A stretch of 64,000 nt of DNA. It comes from Liolophura sinensis. Lineage: Eukaryota; Mollusca; Polyplacophora; Chitonida; Chitonidae. Both the position numbers and the translations under genes were made by a program. Below, piece by piece: positions 22,901 through 34,248 of this stretch. The DNA is taken from positions 76,848,028 through 76,912,027 of the forward strand of contig NC_088295.1 in assembly GCF_032854445.1 (NCBI RefSeq), written 5' to 3'. The notes beneath the pieces are model-generated. The model worked only from the letters and a program-made list of their open reading frames with translations, did no database searches and was not told the DNA's origin. The first letter of the stretch is position 1; every line of letters starts with the position of its first letter.

Positions 22901-23584
22901 ATTTCAAATCGTGTGTATTCCAACACACAGACTGAACATGACTCAATAAGTACTAAATAATCCAGTATTTTTCTGTGTTCAAGTCACGTTGGCATTATGC
23001 TGAATGTGAGACGTAGGTTTAGGTAATTCACAAGTGCACCGATTGTCCAAGCAAAAGAACGAGAATTCTTCCACATTATTGCGTCAGTCAACCGCTGATC
23101 CCATAAAGGTGGAATGACTGAAATAATCCTCTATTCATGTATGTACAATTCACAAGACATTAGTTAGTGGCAATACTGGTAAAATAAGTATGACACTAAA
23201 CAAAGTTTTAGAAGAAAATACCTTGCTATAGGCAGTCCTTCAGCCTTCACGTTTTTGCAAAATAGATCGAATTCCTGCAGTTTAACTCTTCATATATCCT
23301 TCACCAACAGTTGTAGCTGGTCTGGTCAAGCTGACTCTATGCGCGTGCCGAAGATTAATTTAGACAACGTTGCAACTCTCGTTCTGGGTTGCTATCAGGA
23401 AAATATGTATATTTGTACCTATTGCTAGACATATTATGATAACAAAATGGTTATTATGTAATTGATCTCAGTAAATGTGACAAAAGTTGGTAAATTTAAA
23501 CATGAAGGTTTAATGTTCCCTTTAATATTTGTGTGCGTTTTGGACCTGATAGCTGTAAAGCTTTGTACATGTGAACATGAGGAC

Positions 23585-23820
23585 ACTTATTAGAGTTACA
23601 TCTGATTAAGTGTTAATGTTTTAACACTCATCAAAGGTGTTCCAACTCCATTAAAAAGGGTTACATTTTCTGTTTCGAATTGTTGGTTTTGACTAACCAA
23701 CTTTTAATGGATTTGGAATGTTAAAACATTGACTTGTATAAAAGTGGTCAGATAACTTTTATAAGTTCGGTGTTCTTTACAGTGTTAAATGTAAATGTAA
23801 CACAAGTTTTAAGAGTTCTG
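23585..23820. repeat. Imperfect long palindrome, MITE-like
   Basis: The left arm has 'aatgttttaaca' (23614) and 'ttccaactccattaaaa' (23641). The right arm has 'ttttaatggatttggaa' (23702) and 'tgttaaaacatt' (23719). The central hairpin is 'gttggttttgactaaccaac' (23682-23701). Weaker inverted similarity may extend to about 23585 and 23820. No clear target duplication was seen. Confidence 0.5.
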
Positions 23821-24394
23821 TTTTCTGTGGAAGTACGAAGTTATCTCGTTAGACATTCTGATTGCACGTTGGCCTTTGTCAGCTCTTAACAATTCGGTGG
23901 CGCTTCTTTGAACAGTAGGGAAGTTTCAGCGTGTTATAAACAGTGTTATAATTCAGCACATAAAAATTGTTCATCGAGAAAGCCGCTGTTTAATAATAGC
24001 TTCGCTATAAAGCAAATAGCAGTATTTAACCCATATTTGCGTATGCCGTAAGCTGAATGCTGAGCATTGTTTTTCTTTAACGCTTTCAGATAAAGCTTTT
24101 TAAGAGGTTCGCCTGCCGCTATGATCTAGTTATAATGGACTGTATGGTTATCACAGAAATTCAGCGATCAAGACTTCCACTGAAAGCCAGGTGATTGGGT
24201 ATGGCTTCATGTTAACGATTTATCAGTACTGGTACAAATGCATAATCATACCCGGAAGCGACTGCTATAAAATCTTTCTGACACCATGCTTGGAAAAGAC
24301 AGCAAGAGAATATACCTTGGATAGCTTGCACTTTTGCTATAAAGGAATGATTAAGTTGATGTGGTACACGTATATCCACACACCTCGTGGTTTG

Positions 24395-24545
24395 ATTACC
24401 ACAGTTCCGACTGTCCACAAGCTGCTGTGCTACACGGTGAGGTGTCTCGTGTACACGCGAGATGACATGACTCGCATGATCGTTATATAACATGGCCCTA
24501 CCTGATGCTAAACCTTTCACTTTTTCTGGTGCATGTAACAAATAT
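24395..24545 (-). pseudogene. Cysteine-containing exon-like remnant, homologue of 1.87 kb
   Basis: On minus, one frame contains C-x2-C-x3-C-x6-C-x4-C followed by G-Q-S before a stop. The homologous plus frame near 1.87 kb also reads A-C-G-Q-S. A different frame of the same DNA stays open for 119 codons (24212-24571) but carries fewer cysteines, so reading frames have shifted between copies. This is consistent with a decayed exon, or with chance. Confidence 0.18.
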
Positions 24546-25003
24546 GGCTCTCCTTCTGAAAAGAAACTCACGTGTTTTACGAGCGGATTTAGCAGGAATT
24601 TCTCCTTATGGACAGAGACGTGGACAGGTGGAACAGTTGAATACCAATTTCTAATGAGGTTCGCTTAATCTGAATGCATGTGGTGGCTTAACCCGATCTG
24701 CAGACAACTAATTTGAACTGTCGTCTGCTTCTCGGGAACACAAGACCCATCATGTGATGGTTAGTTTAGTCGTCTGCTCCTCATGCTTAAGCATACATAA
24801 CTCATGCTTATTACAGAAATTATTTAATTCATTTTAATTTGAAATGCTACATGTATTAACTTATACGTAAACATTTAAGTACATACTTTATATTCTAAAT
24901 TTGTTTCAGATTTCAGAGAAATGCCGTTCACATCCTGAAACTAGGACAAACGATATCCATACTGTAGAACTACCGAAATATGGAGTAATGTGGGAAAAGA
25001 TGA

Positions 25004-26080
25004 ATCGCAGATTTTTCCTGCCGGGCTGTTATGCCATACAGTTTACTACTTCATCGCAGATTTGTCCTGTTGGGCTGTTATGCCATACAGTTTACTACTT
25101 CATCGCAGATTTGTCCTGTTGGGCTGTTATGCCATACAGTTTACTACTTCATCGCAGATTTGTCCTGTTGGGCTGTTATGCCATACAGTTTACTACTTCA
25201 TCGCAGATTTGTCCTGTTGGGCTGTTATGTCATACAGTTTACTACTTCATCGCAGATTTGTCCTGTTGGGCTGTTATGCCATACAGTTTACTACTTCATC
25301 GCAGATTTGTCCTTTGGGCTGTTATGCCATACAGTTTACTACTTCATCGCAGATTTGTCCTGTTGGGCTGTTATGCCATACAGTTTACTACTTCATCGCA
25401 GCTTTGTCCTGTTGGGCTGTTATGTCATACAGTTTACTAATTCATCGCAGATTTGTCCAGTTGGGCTGTTATGTCATACAGTTTACTACTTCATCGCAGC
25501 TTTGTCATGCTGGGCTGTTATGCCACACAGTTTACTAATTCATCGCAGATTTGTCCTGTTGGGCTGTTATGCCATACAGTTTACTACTTCATCGCAGATT
25601 TGTCATGCTGGGCTGTTATGCCATACAGTTTACTACTTCATCGCAGATTTTTCCTTTGGGCTGTTATGCCATACAGTTTACTACTTCATCGCAGCTTTGT
25701 CCTGTTGGGCTGTTATGTCATACAGTTTACTAATTCATCGCAGATTTGTCCAGTTGGGCTGTTATGTCATACAGTTTACTACTTCATCGCAGCTTTGTCA
25801 TGCTGGGCTGTTATGCCACACAGTTTACTAATTCATCGCAGATTTGTCCTGTTGGGCTGTTATGCCATACAGTTTACTACTTCATCGCAGATTTGTCATG
25901 CTGGGCTGTTATGCCATACAGTTTACTACTTCATTGCAGATTTGTCCTGTTGGGCTGTTATGCCATACAGTTTACTACTTCATCGCAGATTTGTCCTGTT
26001 GGGCTGTTATGCCATACAGTTTACTACTTTATCGCAGATTTGTCCTGTTGGGCTGTTATACCATACAGTTTACTACTTTA
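25004..26080 (+). repeat. 49-bp minisatellite, about 22 copies
   Basis: The unit starts 'gggctgttatgccatacag' and continues with 'tttactacttc', 'atcgcagatttgtcc' and 'tgtt'. Most units are exactly 49 bp; a few have 1-2 base deletions ('cctttggg'). Units fall into variants (gatttg/gctttg, tgcc/tgtc, cctgtt/catgct, ctacttc/ctaattc). Because 49 is 1 modulo 3 and the unit has no stop in any forward frame, all three plus frames stay open (up to 266 codons, 25031-25831), all encoding rotations of one 49-residue hydrophobic repeat. No evidence of translation. The array is absent from block A and copy 2. Confidence 0.95.
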
Positions 26081-26234
26081 TTATTGTGGAACACAGCAGA
26101 TATGTCAATCTGTTCTTTTGCTATTGCACCTGATTACACGGACGAAGCTTCAAAGGTTCCGGTTATCGAAAAAAAATGGAAATAACTCACATATCTGGAG
26201 AATAAAGCTCTCACTGAGGTAAACTGACAAGGGG

Positions 26235-26340
26235 CTGTATTTCAGCGGTTACGTGTGACCATTTGTCAGCTATCACATTGTCTCCGCTGCTCTGTTTTTT
26301 TCTCTCTGCTGCACGTCCTAATTATGCTTTTAAGCCTTAC
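26235..26340 (+). repeat. Motif C repeat, copy 1
   Basis: 'atttcagcggttacgtgtga', 'ccatttgtcagctatca', 'ctgtc..cgctgctc' match 42.56-42.66 kb closely and 58.46-58.56 kb more weakly. Confidence 0.7.
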
Positions 26341-26577
26341 AACGTACTCAATAATTCCATTTGTGTTAGAACTGTGTAACATCGGAAAATTCGTTGTAAA
26401 AGCCTTTAAGTTTAAAACAATGTCATATCTGCAGATCCAATCCTTTTTCCAGTACAACCTTTGAGCGTAGGGAAACAAACCTCTATGGGAAAGAACTAAT
26501 CTGGTCTAATGTTGTCCAGTAATTCAAACTGGACAATTTGTGTACGTTTTAATTGTCATCTGATAAGCTAGTTATAT

Positions 26578-26835
26578 TCACGGAGAATATACGCAAGTCA
26601 ATTTGGGAAGTTCATGTTGTAGGAGAACACAGTATGGCACAGATCTCGAATGAAATAAACGGACAAATTGAATTTCCACACTAGGCACGTGTAACAACTT
26701 AAAAAACTGGTCCATATCGTAAAAGAACATGCAATTAGAAGACTTCACTGCCGGACAACCCTCAAAAACCGTTTGTCTCCTGTCTGAGGTATCCTGGCGA
26801 TACCCAGCAGAAATCTCAAATCGATCAGAAGACAT
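26578..26835 (-). pseudogene. Exon-like frame conserved in the inverted block
   Basis: An 85-codon minus frame includes E-G-C-P-A-V-K, then C-M-F-F-Y-D-M-D-Q. The inverted homologue at about 0.74 kb preserves D-G-C-P-A, C-M-F and D-M-D-Q in frame, although it is stopped soon after; the copy near 6.41 kb is more decayed. In both places this frame lies upstream, in transcription order, of the cysteine-rich remnant. No known domain is recognised. It could be one exon of a duplicated, now broken gene. Confidence 0.22.
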
Positions 26836-26999
26836 ATCCCGGTCATTTATACCTTGAGTCGATGCCTAGAACTGCTTTTAGGTTTCCTTGTGACGTGTGA
26901 ATACGCTCAGTGATCTTGGCGATTCAGTGTATTCTTATGTAAACTCTAAAACATAAAATGTAAGCAGCGAAAGGTGTCCCCTAGTTGTATTCTTTCCTT

Positions 27000-28080
27000 T
27001 CTGTTCCAAAAACTGCGATACCAAACGCTTTACTATTTTTCTTTGTAATTTTCCAGTAACCTGCTATAATAATCTTACCCAATTTGACGTATTCAAATCA
27101 TCCAGTGTGACTCCACCCAGGATTGAACCTGATCGGTTTTAAGGATGTTTTTGGCAATGTGGTACAGATTTCAGCTGAACCCATGTTTACACGACACGAA
27201 TTCTCATACCAAGCAGCAGAATTCTTTTGACATCTTTCAGATTTCATCAGCATCGCAAAGTGAGGACGTAGCTTCAGAGAAACAGTCTGTTAATGAACAT
27301 CCGTTTCAACATAGGAATTCTTGGATTTAACTTAACACAATAATTTACTTCGGACTCCTTACTGAGATGCTTTAACTATTCCCGTTCGTATATTGTACCA
27401 TGGGGAGAGACCTCTTGGCGTTTCACAATCATTTTGAAATGTAAATATGTCAGCAGCGAAAGGCGGTAATCTAGGAAATTGCTACCGTAATGAACTACCT
27501 TTTCACACCTCAGTAACCGCTACTTGCCTGGTTAAATGGTTATATAATCAAGGTTACCATAAGCGAAATTTTTCAAAGTGTAAATATTGGCCAGAAAATA
27601 CAAAGTGTGGTGTGCGAACAATCTACCCATATTCTTTCAACAACCGACCAGAACATTCAGTATTGTTGTTTCAAGCAATATATAACGTCGCAATGTAACG
27701 TGGATTCTTGGCTGAAAGCCGGTAGTCTCACTAATATAGAATGTTTCTGTGTGTTGCATTATAAAGGCTCTGCTGTGTAAAAAAGCAGCCTGAAGAGTGA
27801 AATCAGAGCAGCGAAGATTGTGAAAGCTGAAAAATGGTCACATGAAAGCTGTGGACTTTGTCACTGTTCCTCAGATAGGAGTTTTATCCTGACATGTAAG
27901 AAATCGAGTAGAATCAACCGATACATCCCACAGCACAATAGCTTCAACAAACTTAGGTAACTATAATGTAGTGATGTTTAATTGCAATTTTTTTTGTCAT
28001 CACAAAGTACATTAATTAATGTTTTTGCAAAAGAAAGTTACAACAGAGTTGTATTTTCTTCACTAGCTACGTTAAGTCGA
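27000..28080. other. Non-coding part of copy 1, nothing further recognised
   Basis: Frames up to 83 codons without domain similarity. Only the 27.73-27.89 kb segment has a relative, at 15.1-15.25 kb. Confidence 0.45.
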
Positions 28081-29309
28081 ATAATAAGGAAATATGAAAT
28101 CCTTGATGGTGGCATCTAATCTGAATATGGCATTCGTGCGTCCCATTGCCTCCTCTGGGTTTTCTCTCAGGAGTCGTAATTCTATTCTGTAGCTGGTAGT
28201 TTTTCTGATGAATACAAAACAGTTACAGTAGATGTTTTTTGAACATCACACATTATTCCATGCCTATGAGAAAAATACTAAAATCTTCAAGAATCATCGC
28301 GTGTAAGAGTGTTGTTAACGTGTAAAGCAAAACATTGCATTTATTATTGTCTGTATCAGTGGCGTCTAGAAGCACATTGATTAAATTTGTATTCACAGAC
28401 AGGAACCTAAAACTGTTATCGTAAAGCTCCACTTGTCAACATAATTACTCGGACCATGACTTGATCATGACTTTTCCTCGTGGGATAAAGTTATTTTATT
28501 AATAAACTCGCCTTGAACTCTGCCTTTTCTGTCGGTTTCTTGCATACTTACAGTAGACACCAGAAAGCTTTTGCCAATGACGGATCACTCTAATCTTTCA
28601 CCACAGACGTCTTAACGTGCTCATCATTGTCCGGATCTGCTTAGACAGATTTCCCGTAAGACAATATCTGAAGATATCTATAATAAGTATCATTCCGCAT
28701 CGGTTATCACGGGTAGCCCAGGTGATCAGACTCTTGGACGTCGTTCAGGAACCAAACACAAAAGGCCACGATCTCTGACTGTAAAACGCTCTCTGTCAAG
28801 GGTTAGACTGAAGCAGGAGTGTTGGAAAAAGTTAGAAAACCAACAGTTAACGGAATCAGATGTGTGGTAAAAAAGTTTTTTTGGGATGAGTGAGGGGATT
28901 CTCCGAACATTTTCCTCCAGCACGAGATATAAAGCTGGTCCCCATGATCCGAGTTCCGTACATGATGACAATAGTCTCTGGAATCATTTGGTCTAACCTT
29001 TAAGTTCACTTGACAACGACCTCTCAGTGCTGGGGATGTTCAGGCGGGTTTTTTTGTATAGTACTTGTACTTATGTATAGATGAATTTCCCCATAAAACA
29101 TGTTTTAAAATGCGTTCGAAGTTACGATAGGCTTTGCATAAAAACCAACACAGTCCATTGTTAAATTATTCAGTGTTCTGTTGTCCGGTTGGGAGCTATG
29201 GGAGCTATTGGGAGCTGGAGTTATTGTTGAATGTGCTTGTATTTCATTCGGCGGTAGTGATGTTTTCCACTAGTCCACAAGTAGACTAGTCCCCAAGTAA
29301 CTTGCCAAA

Positions 29310-29370
29310 GGTCAGTGGTTTACCCCGGGCACTCTAGTTTCCTCCACCAAACACAATGAATGTCATTGTG
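29310..29370 (+). repeat. SINE family 3, tail fragment
   Basis: 'cagtggtttaccccgggcac' then 'tctagtttcctccacca' corresponds to the common end of a mollusc SINE body. Confidence 0.45.
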
Positions 29371-29614
29371 CACGTAAACATGTATGTATTATCTGACTGC
29401 GCAAGTTCATTTAGTAGTAATATTTTAATAATAGTTATAATTTGAATGTGTCACCAGCATGGTCGGAATTATTAGGGTGAACGATAAAGATGTACACAAG
29501 CTCTATGACTGTATAACGCAATTCATATCAAATCATGTCATCTTGTAGCCATGAAAGTCTTTGCTTTCTCACGACAGACATTTCACCTTCATTTAATTTA
29601 TTTGATTGTTGAGT

Positions 29615-29874
29615 AACGTCACACTCAGGAACTTCTGGCTGGTTGGGGTCAGTTTTATAACGTCGCATTCAGGAACCTCTGACTAATTGGGGTTGGTTCT
29701 ATAACGTCGCACCCAGGAACTTTTGACTGATTGGGGTCAGCTCTATAACGTCACACTCAGGAACTTTTGACTGATTGGCGTCAGTTTTATAACGTCACAC
29801 TCAGGAACTTCTGACTGATGGGGGTCAGTTTTATAACGTCACACTCAGGAACTTGTGACTGGGGTCAGTTTTAT
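29615..29874 (+). repeat. 44-bp minisatellite, six copies
   Basis: Units start at 29615, 29659, 29703, 29747, 29791 and 29835, exactly 44 bp apart, each beginning 'aacgtcacactcaggaact' or a close variant and ending 'ggtcagttttat'. The last unit is shortened. It is absent from copy 2. Confidence 0.95.
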
Positions 29875-30150
29875 GGATGAAAGAAACTGGTGTGCCCGGA
29901 GTAAAAAAAACCGACCTTTGGCTTGTCACCGACGAATTTTTATTACGTGTGACCCACATATAAGTGCATCTCACGGATAAAAGACAAGTGGTCTTTAACG
30001 AGCTTACGACGCGATTCAACTCAGCTCTTCTGGTTGTGTGAAGTTTGCTCCAGTCGTCCATTGACATATGACTAAATTGAACTTCATACACAACACAACT
30101 AACGCAGGTTTCTGTACAATCACTGGATGCACAAGCGCTTACAAAACGAT
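29875..30150 (-). repeat. SINE family 3 body
   Basis: On minus it reads 'ccacttgtcttttatccg', 'gtgagatgcac', 'tgtgggtcacacgt', 'attcgtcggtgacaagcc', 'aaaggtcggttttttttact' and 'ccgggcacaccagtttctt'. A 118-codon minus frame at 29831-30187 is a by-product of this repeat plus the minisatellite. Confidence 0.6.
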
Positions 30151-32250
30151 CCATCGGTGGGGTTGAGGTGGATTTTAAGCTTGACATGAGCTTTCATTCA
30201 AAAGTCTGAATCGAGAATATCCTTACGTCATAGTTTATGATATAAAGCATGTGCTTTCAAATAAAATTCGTCAAGACAAACGGTGACACGTGACCGGTGG
30301 AATTCGGAATCTTATCATTTTAACTCAGGGTTATATGGCCTATGTAACCAAATAACTGTTATGAGCTATGGTTCTCACTTTCTCAATAATACACGAATGA
30401 AATATATTTTCTATGTTTCGTAAGGGTCATTAAAACATAAGTTCATTAGCAGCTTATTGTTCCAACATACTTATTATAATACCACAAAGGGATCAATTCC
30501 AAGATTTATGTATCCAGAGAGATGTGTGGAGCGCTAACCACGTATTACTCGCCACACCGACATCTTGTATTTGAGTGCTGGTGAATGATCCTTTGTGACT
30601 TTTTATTCGGCTAATTGTGCGTAATGAGCGAACCACACAAGCTACATAACAGTGTAATAATCTATAGGAAAGTAGTGCCGCTTGTCATATTGTAGAATTT
30701 TGGAAGCTAAGGTCACCACACAAATTTCATTCATGACTGAATCTGAAACTGCTGAAACTAAAAAGTAGACAACTAAAATCGGACCAAAAATAATTACACC
30801 CTGGCGAAAAATTTATCAGTTGTGTACTTTTTCCTAACTATACACAGAAAATGAAGCCAATACCAAGATGTGTTGGGCAGGCAGATGACTTTATCTATGA
30901 AAGAATCATCGACATACATAAATGAAGATCACAAATGATTGTCTCTTTTCGTGCGCCAAGAACAGCCTCGTGTATTTGTCTAAATGATGAAAAAAAAAAT
31001 GGCCCTCATCCATGGTATTTTGTCAGCTGCAGTTAGTGTGGAGTGTCTTCTAAACCTTGTGACATTATGCCATTTTTAATTTTTCTATCACGAGATTAAG
31101 GTTATATGGGTGACGCTTAATGGAATTACACAATTTTTCTGATTATCTTCCACTTATTAAACGTCAACTGATCGAGGAAGAGCAATTGGCCTCAAAATAA
31201 AACTGAACGCGAGTGGCAAAATGCTTCATTTGGAGCAACCGATCTAAATTGTAAAAGACAAGCTAGCATTGCAGATAACTGTCTGGTTATCGTGGTGTCA
31301 GAATTCCCCCACGTGTTTTCCAGGAAATGCAAGACAAGTTTTTTTTATTGAAAATAGGAGAAATATACCTTTAATTTATATGTCATGACAGAGATATGAA
31401 GGATATTGTGCAGGTGCTGTAGGTCCATTTTGTTATAGTCTAATGTCAAACACATCAAATGAAAACAAGAAAAAACATACCAGGATTTTAACATAAACTA
31501 CAACCTAGCGACAACCAAAAAAACTGAATATAAACTCTAACGCTACACATCTTATTAGGATCTTTAATATTCTTGTCAGTTACGTTAATAACAGGCAGGG
31601 TATTATCATGCAGAGACACCTTCATCATACGATGCCTATCAAAGATGGGCATAATAGACCTGTCAAATAATACAGGTCTTTGGTGGCTGTGAAGACTATT
31701 AAGTTATCACATGCAAGTATAGCAATGTTGATGATACGTGGTACTCTACGATCTGTTAAGGAGAAAAAGCGTGTAATAAACCAGCCAAACAAGATATCAA
31801 TTTGAATACATCATAAATGAACACTATAGAAACTGCACATCACGGAATAAAAGAACAGTGCAAAAGCAAAATTAAATCGCATCCAGCATTATTCTGTAAT
31901 TGAATACACCACTGGGGTCCGTCTTCCATTCCCATGTTGGTCGTAAACTACGATAGTCCCAGTGTCTCTAAGAACATCACCTGCGCAAGCTCATGGATGT
32001 CAAAAATCTAAAGAGCAAGAAAGTGTTCTAGTAGTCTGATACAACCATCCCATTTGAGAGAGAATTAGCCATATTTTCAAATCGGGAAATTCATTTCTAG
32101 AAGATTTCAAGCCAAAAAGGAGATTTAAATACATTGTTCGGAAAATCTCAAACTCCTCTCTGTTTGTCTGTTACAACGGAGGTTTCAGAGAAGTCCATAG
32201 TCTACAACTTTAATCTGGTGTATATCGTCCACTATTCTGAAATAATTAGT

Positions 32251-33239
32251 GGATTTAACGGATTGTACTGAGAGCTGGTCCAAGGTTAGCAGTGCAGCAC
32301 CAGGTTCCTAAAGCGTGGTCAGTAGCACTTGGTGTTGCCACACAAACGCACCAAACATATCACATACGGTTTCTAATAGATGGATGGATAATACATCTAA
32401 CTTAATGCGGACAATTGTTACAATAGTTTACTGTTTGAGGCAGAGGGTACCAATTTGTTCTGTGTGCTTTTAGCGTTATCAGTGTGGAAGCAAACCCATG
32501 CCCATGACGACCCTTACTAACAACACGTGCTTTCTCGATGTTATTCCGGTAATACTAACCAGTGACATGTTAAAGTGTTCTTCTAGCCAGCCATAACGTG
32601 CTGACCACGTTGAGCTCATTGAAACACTCATTGCCCCGTAAACACACTCTTTTACATCTGTCGCTGTCCAGTGTTAATTTGGATTTATCCCAAAACATCC
32701 AGTAAAGATTGAAGCTGCGCGTCGTACCGATTTCCAGCAAATTGAGAAACAGCACACCTTTGCAGGAAACCAAAATGATGTTTAAATGATAGGTGATTTA
32801 TTTTTTGAACTCAGGACACATGAGGCTTAAGGAATGTTTCATACTCTGGCTGTTAGAAAAAGAATGGCTTTATACATTAAGTGGATCAGATTAGACGCAA
32901 GATGATTTGTGCAATTCCATGCAATATTGATCGCCGTAAGTAATTGTGGATGGAATGGTTATTTGATTTAATTCACTTTGTTTGTATGTTCAAAAATCTC
33001 ACGAGCATACATTCTGAACGTAGTCAGTTCTGCATTTAAGGTATCGTTTTACCCCTTCTTTCCGACAGACTGACACACATATGCGTTTCATTCATTAGAA
33101 CGATTTCCGCCAAAAAAAGACAACTACATGGGTAAGAAGGCTAGGAAAACAGTTGATAGACATACATGCCCTTATTTACAAATTCCACTAATTCTGGATA
33201 GATTGTGTGTTTTGTTATCTATTCGTTGGACATCTTTAA
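32251..33239. other. Junction region between the two duplication copies
   Basis: No match to the other copy was found here, apart from isolated short words. Small frames only. The exact junction cannot be placed by eye. Confidence 0.4.
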
Positions 33240-34209
33240 TTGATACAAATTAATCGATACGCTAACAGTCATTGCCTTAGATCACAGTGTCTGACATGGT
33301 TACGCCCTGCTCCATGCACTCCGTGTTGTGTGGTTTAAGCGTACAGAGCAACTGCAAACGCGGGGGAAGGGGGGGGGGGTGTCAAAACACAAAAACTGAT
33401 ATGAATTATTTATCACCTGCTAACCATAAGATATTTTTCGTCCCGCACTGCGGTCTGTAGGGTTTTTGAGTGATGACATGTACACTAGAAAGGCAAGGAA
33501 ATTGTTGTGTGTAAATTTAGTTGCTACAGCCTTCCATATTTCTGTGGTATTATCATCAAATGAGTTAATTTAATGCACGCATTGTATTTAGCATTACTGT
33601 CATGAACAACCATTATGCTTCTAGTTGGATTGCTTAAGATGTTCCGCCTAAATGTAGTTGTTAGCTGCAAGGCTTTCTGAGTGCGACTGTCATTTGCTGG
33701 TTACATCCTTGAGAAAGAAACCCAACAAAATAATCTGAGATTTAGGAAAATATGCAAGCGAAGGATTTCCATTACCTTCTACCCATGGCATGTCGGTCAG
33801 AGAGAGCTTGTAAGGGCACCTTTGAGGTCTTTACCAGGAAGCCATAGAAACTGTTCCAAATAAATACACAAATGCTTATCTCTTAACATCCGCCTTTAAA
33901 GAAGATTATATAAACACTGTGTATCTTTTTTAAAGTTGAATAAATGACAAAATAATCCTTCCCCGAACAACAGTTCTCTGTGTTAAGGGTTGTCTGCTGG
34001 ATGCGTTATTAACGAAATCACACTAGAGACCTTTTAAAATACTCAGGTGAACGCTTCCGGCAAATAATCTGTACAAAAGATGACATAATGTGTTTTTTGC
34101 TCAATGGCCTCTTACGGATTGGATATGAAATATCTGCGATATTCATTGTCATGGTTACTTTGTGGTTTAAAGGCCTAGAATCTGTTAATATTTTTTTGGT
34201 TTGTTTATG

Positions 34210-34248
34210 TATTTATTTACTTATTTATTTATTTATTTATTTATTTAA
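34210..34248 (+). repeat. (TTTA)n microsatellite
   Basis: About nine TTTA units, possibly the remnant tail of a SINE on the minus strand, since family 1 SINEs end in (TAAA)n. Confidence 0.75.

Larger units (their letters stand above)
15700..32250 (+). repeat. Segmental duplication, copy 1
   Basis: Collinear with 33.24-47.05 kb. Anchors (copy 1 / copy 2, kb): 15.72/33.24 'atcgatacgcta'; 17.40/34.67 'acctgagag/aaat'; 17.87/35.05 'acctcgatagattttctc'; 18.56/36.86 'aacaatggtaacatgtgg'; 20.73/38.67 'agggagttcag'; 22.33-22.87/39.4-40.0 repeat g; 28.37/41.77 'gtggcgtcta'; 28.43/42.90 'ccacttgtcaacataatta'; 28.83/43.34 'aaccaacagttaac'; 29.03/43.80 'gaggatgttcaga'; 30.66/45.38 'ataatctataggaaa'; 31.89/46.65 'ttgaatacaccactg'. 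Spacing drifts from 17.9 to 13.4 kb through indels. No intact gene is seen in it. Confidence 0.85.

Noticed and set aside
24212-24571. 119-codon minus frame
   Set aside because: Lies in duplicated DNA, and the homologous frame in block A is shifted. No domain; only a cysteine-spaced alternative frame is noted as a possible remnant.
25031-25831. 266-codon open frame in the plus strand
   Set aside because: It is the minisatellite read in one of three equally open frames; no start context, no domain and no support for translation, so not called as a gene.
25004-26080. CRISPR-like regular repeats
   Set aside because: Units are contiguous with no unique spacers, and the genome is eukaryotic. The 44-bp and 67-bp arrays are also simple minisatellites.
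29831-30187. 118-codon minus frame
   Set aside because: Composed of minisatellite and SINE sequence.
33360-33381. G-run as a possible quadruplex element
   Set aside because: A single imperfect homopolymer run without four separate G tracts at useful spacing; likely simple sequence.
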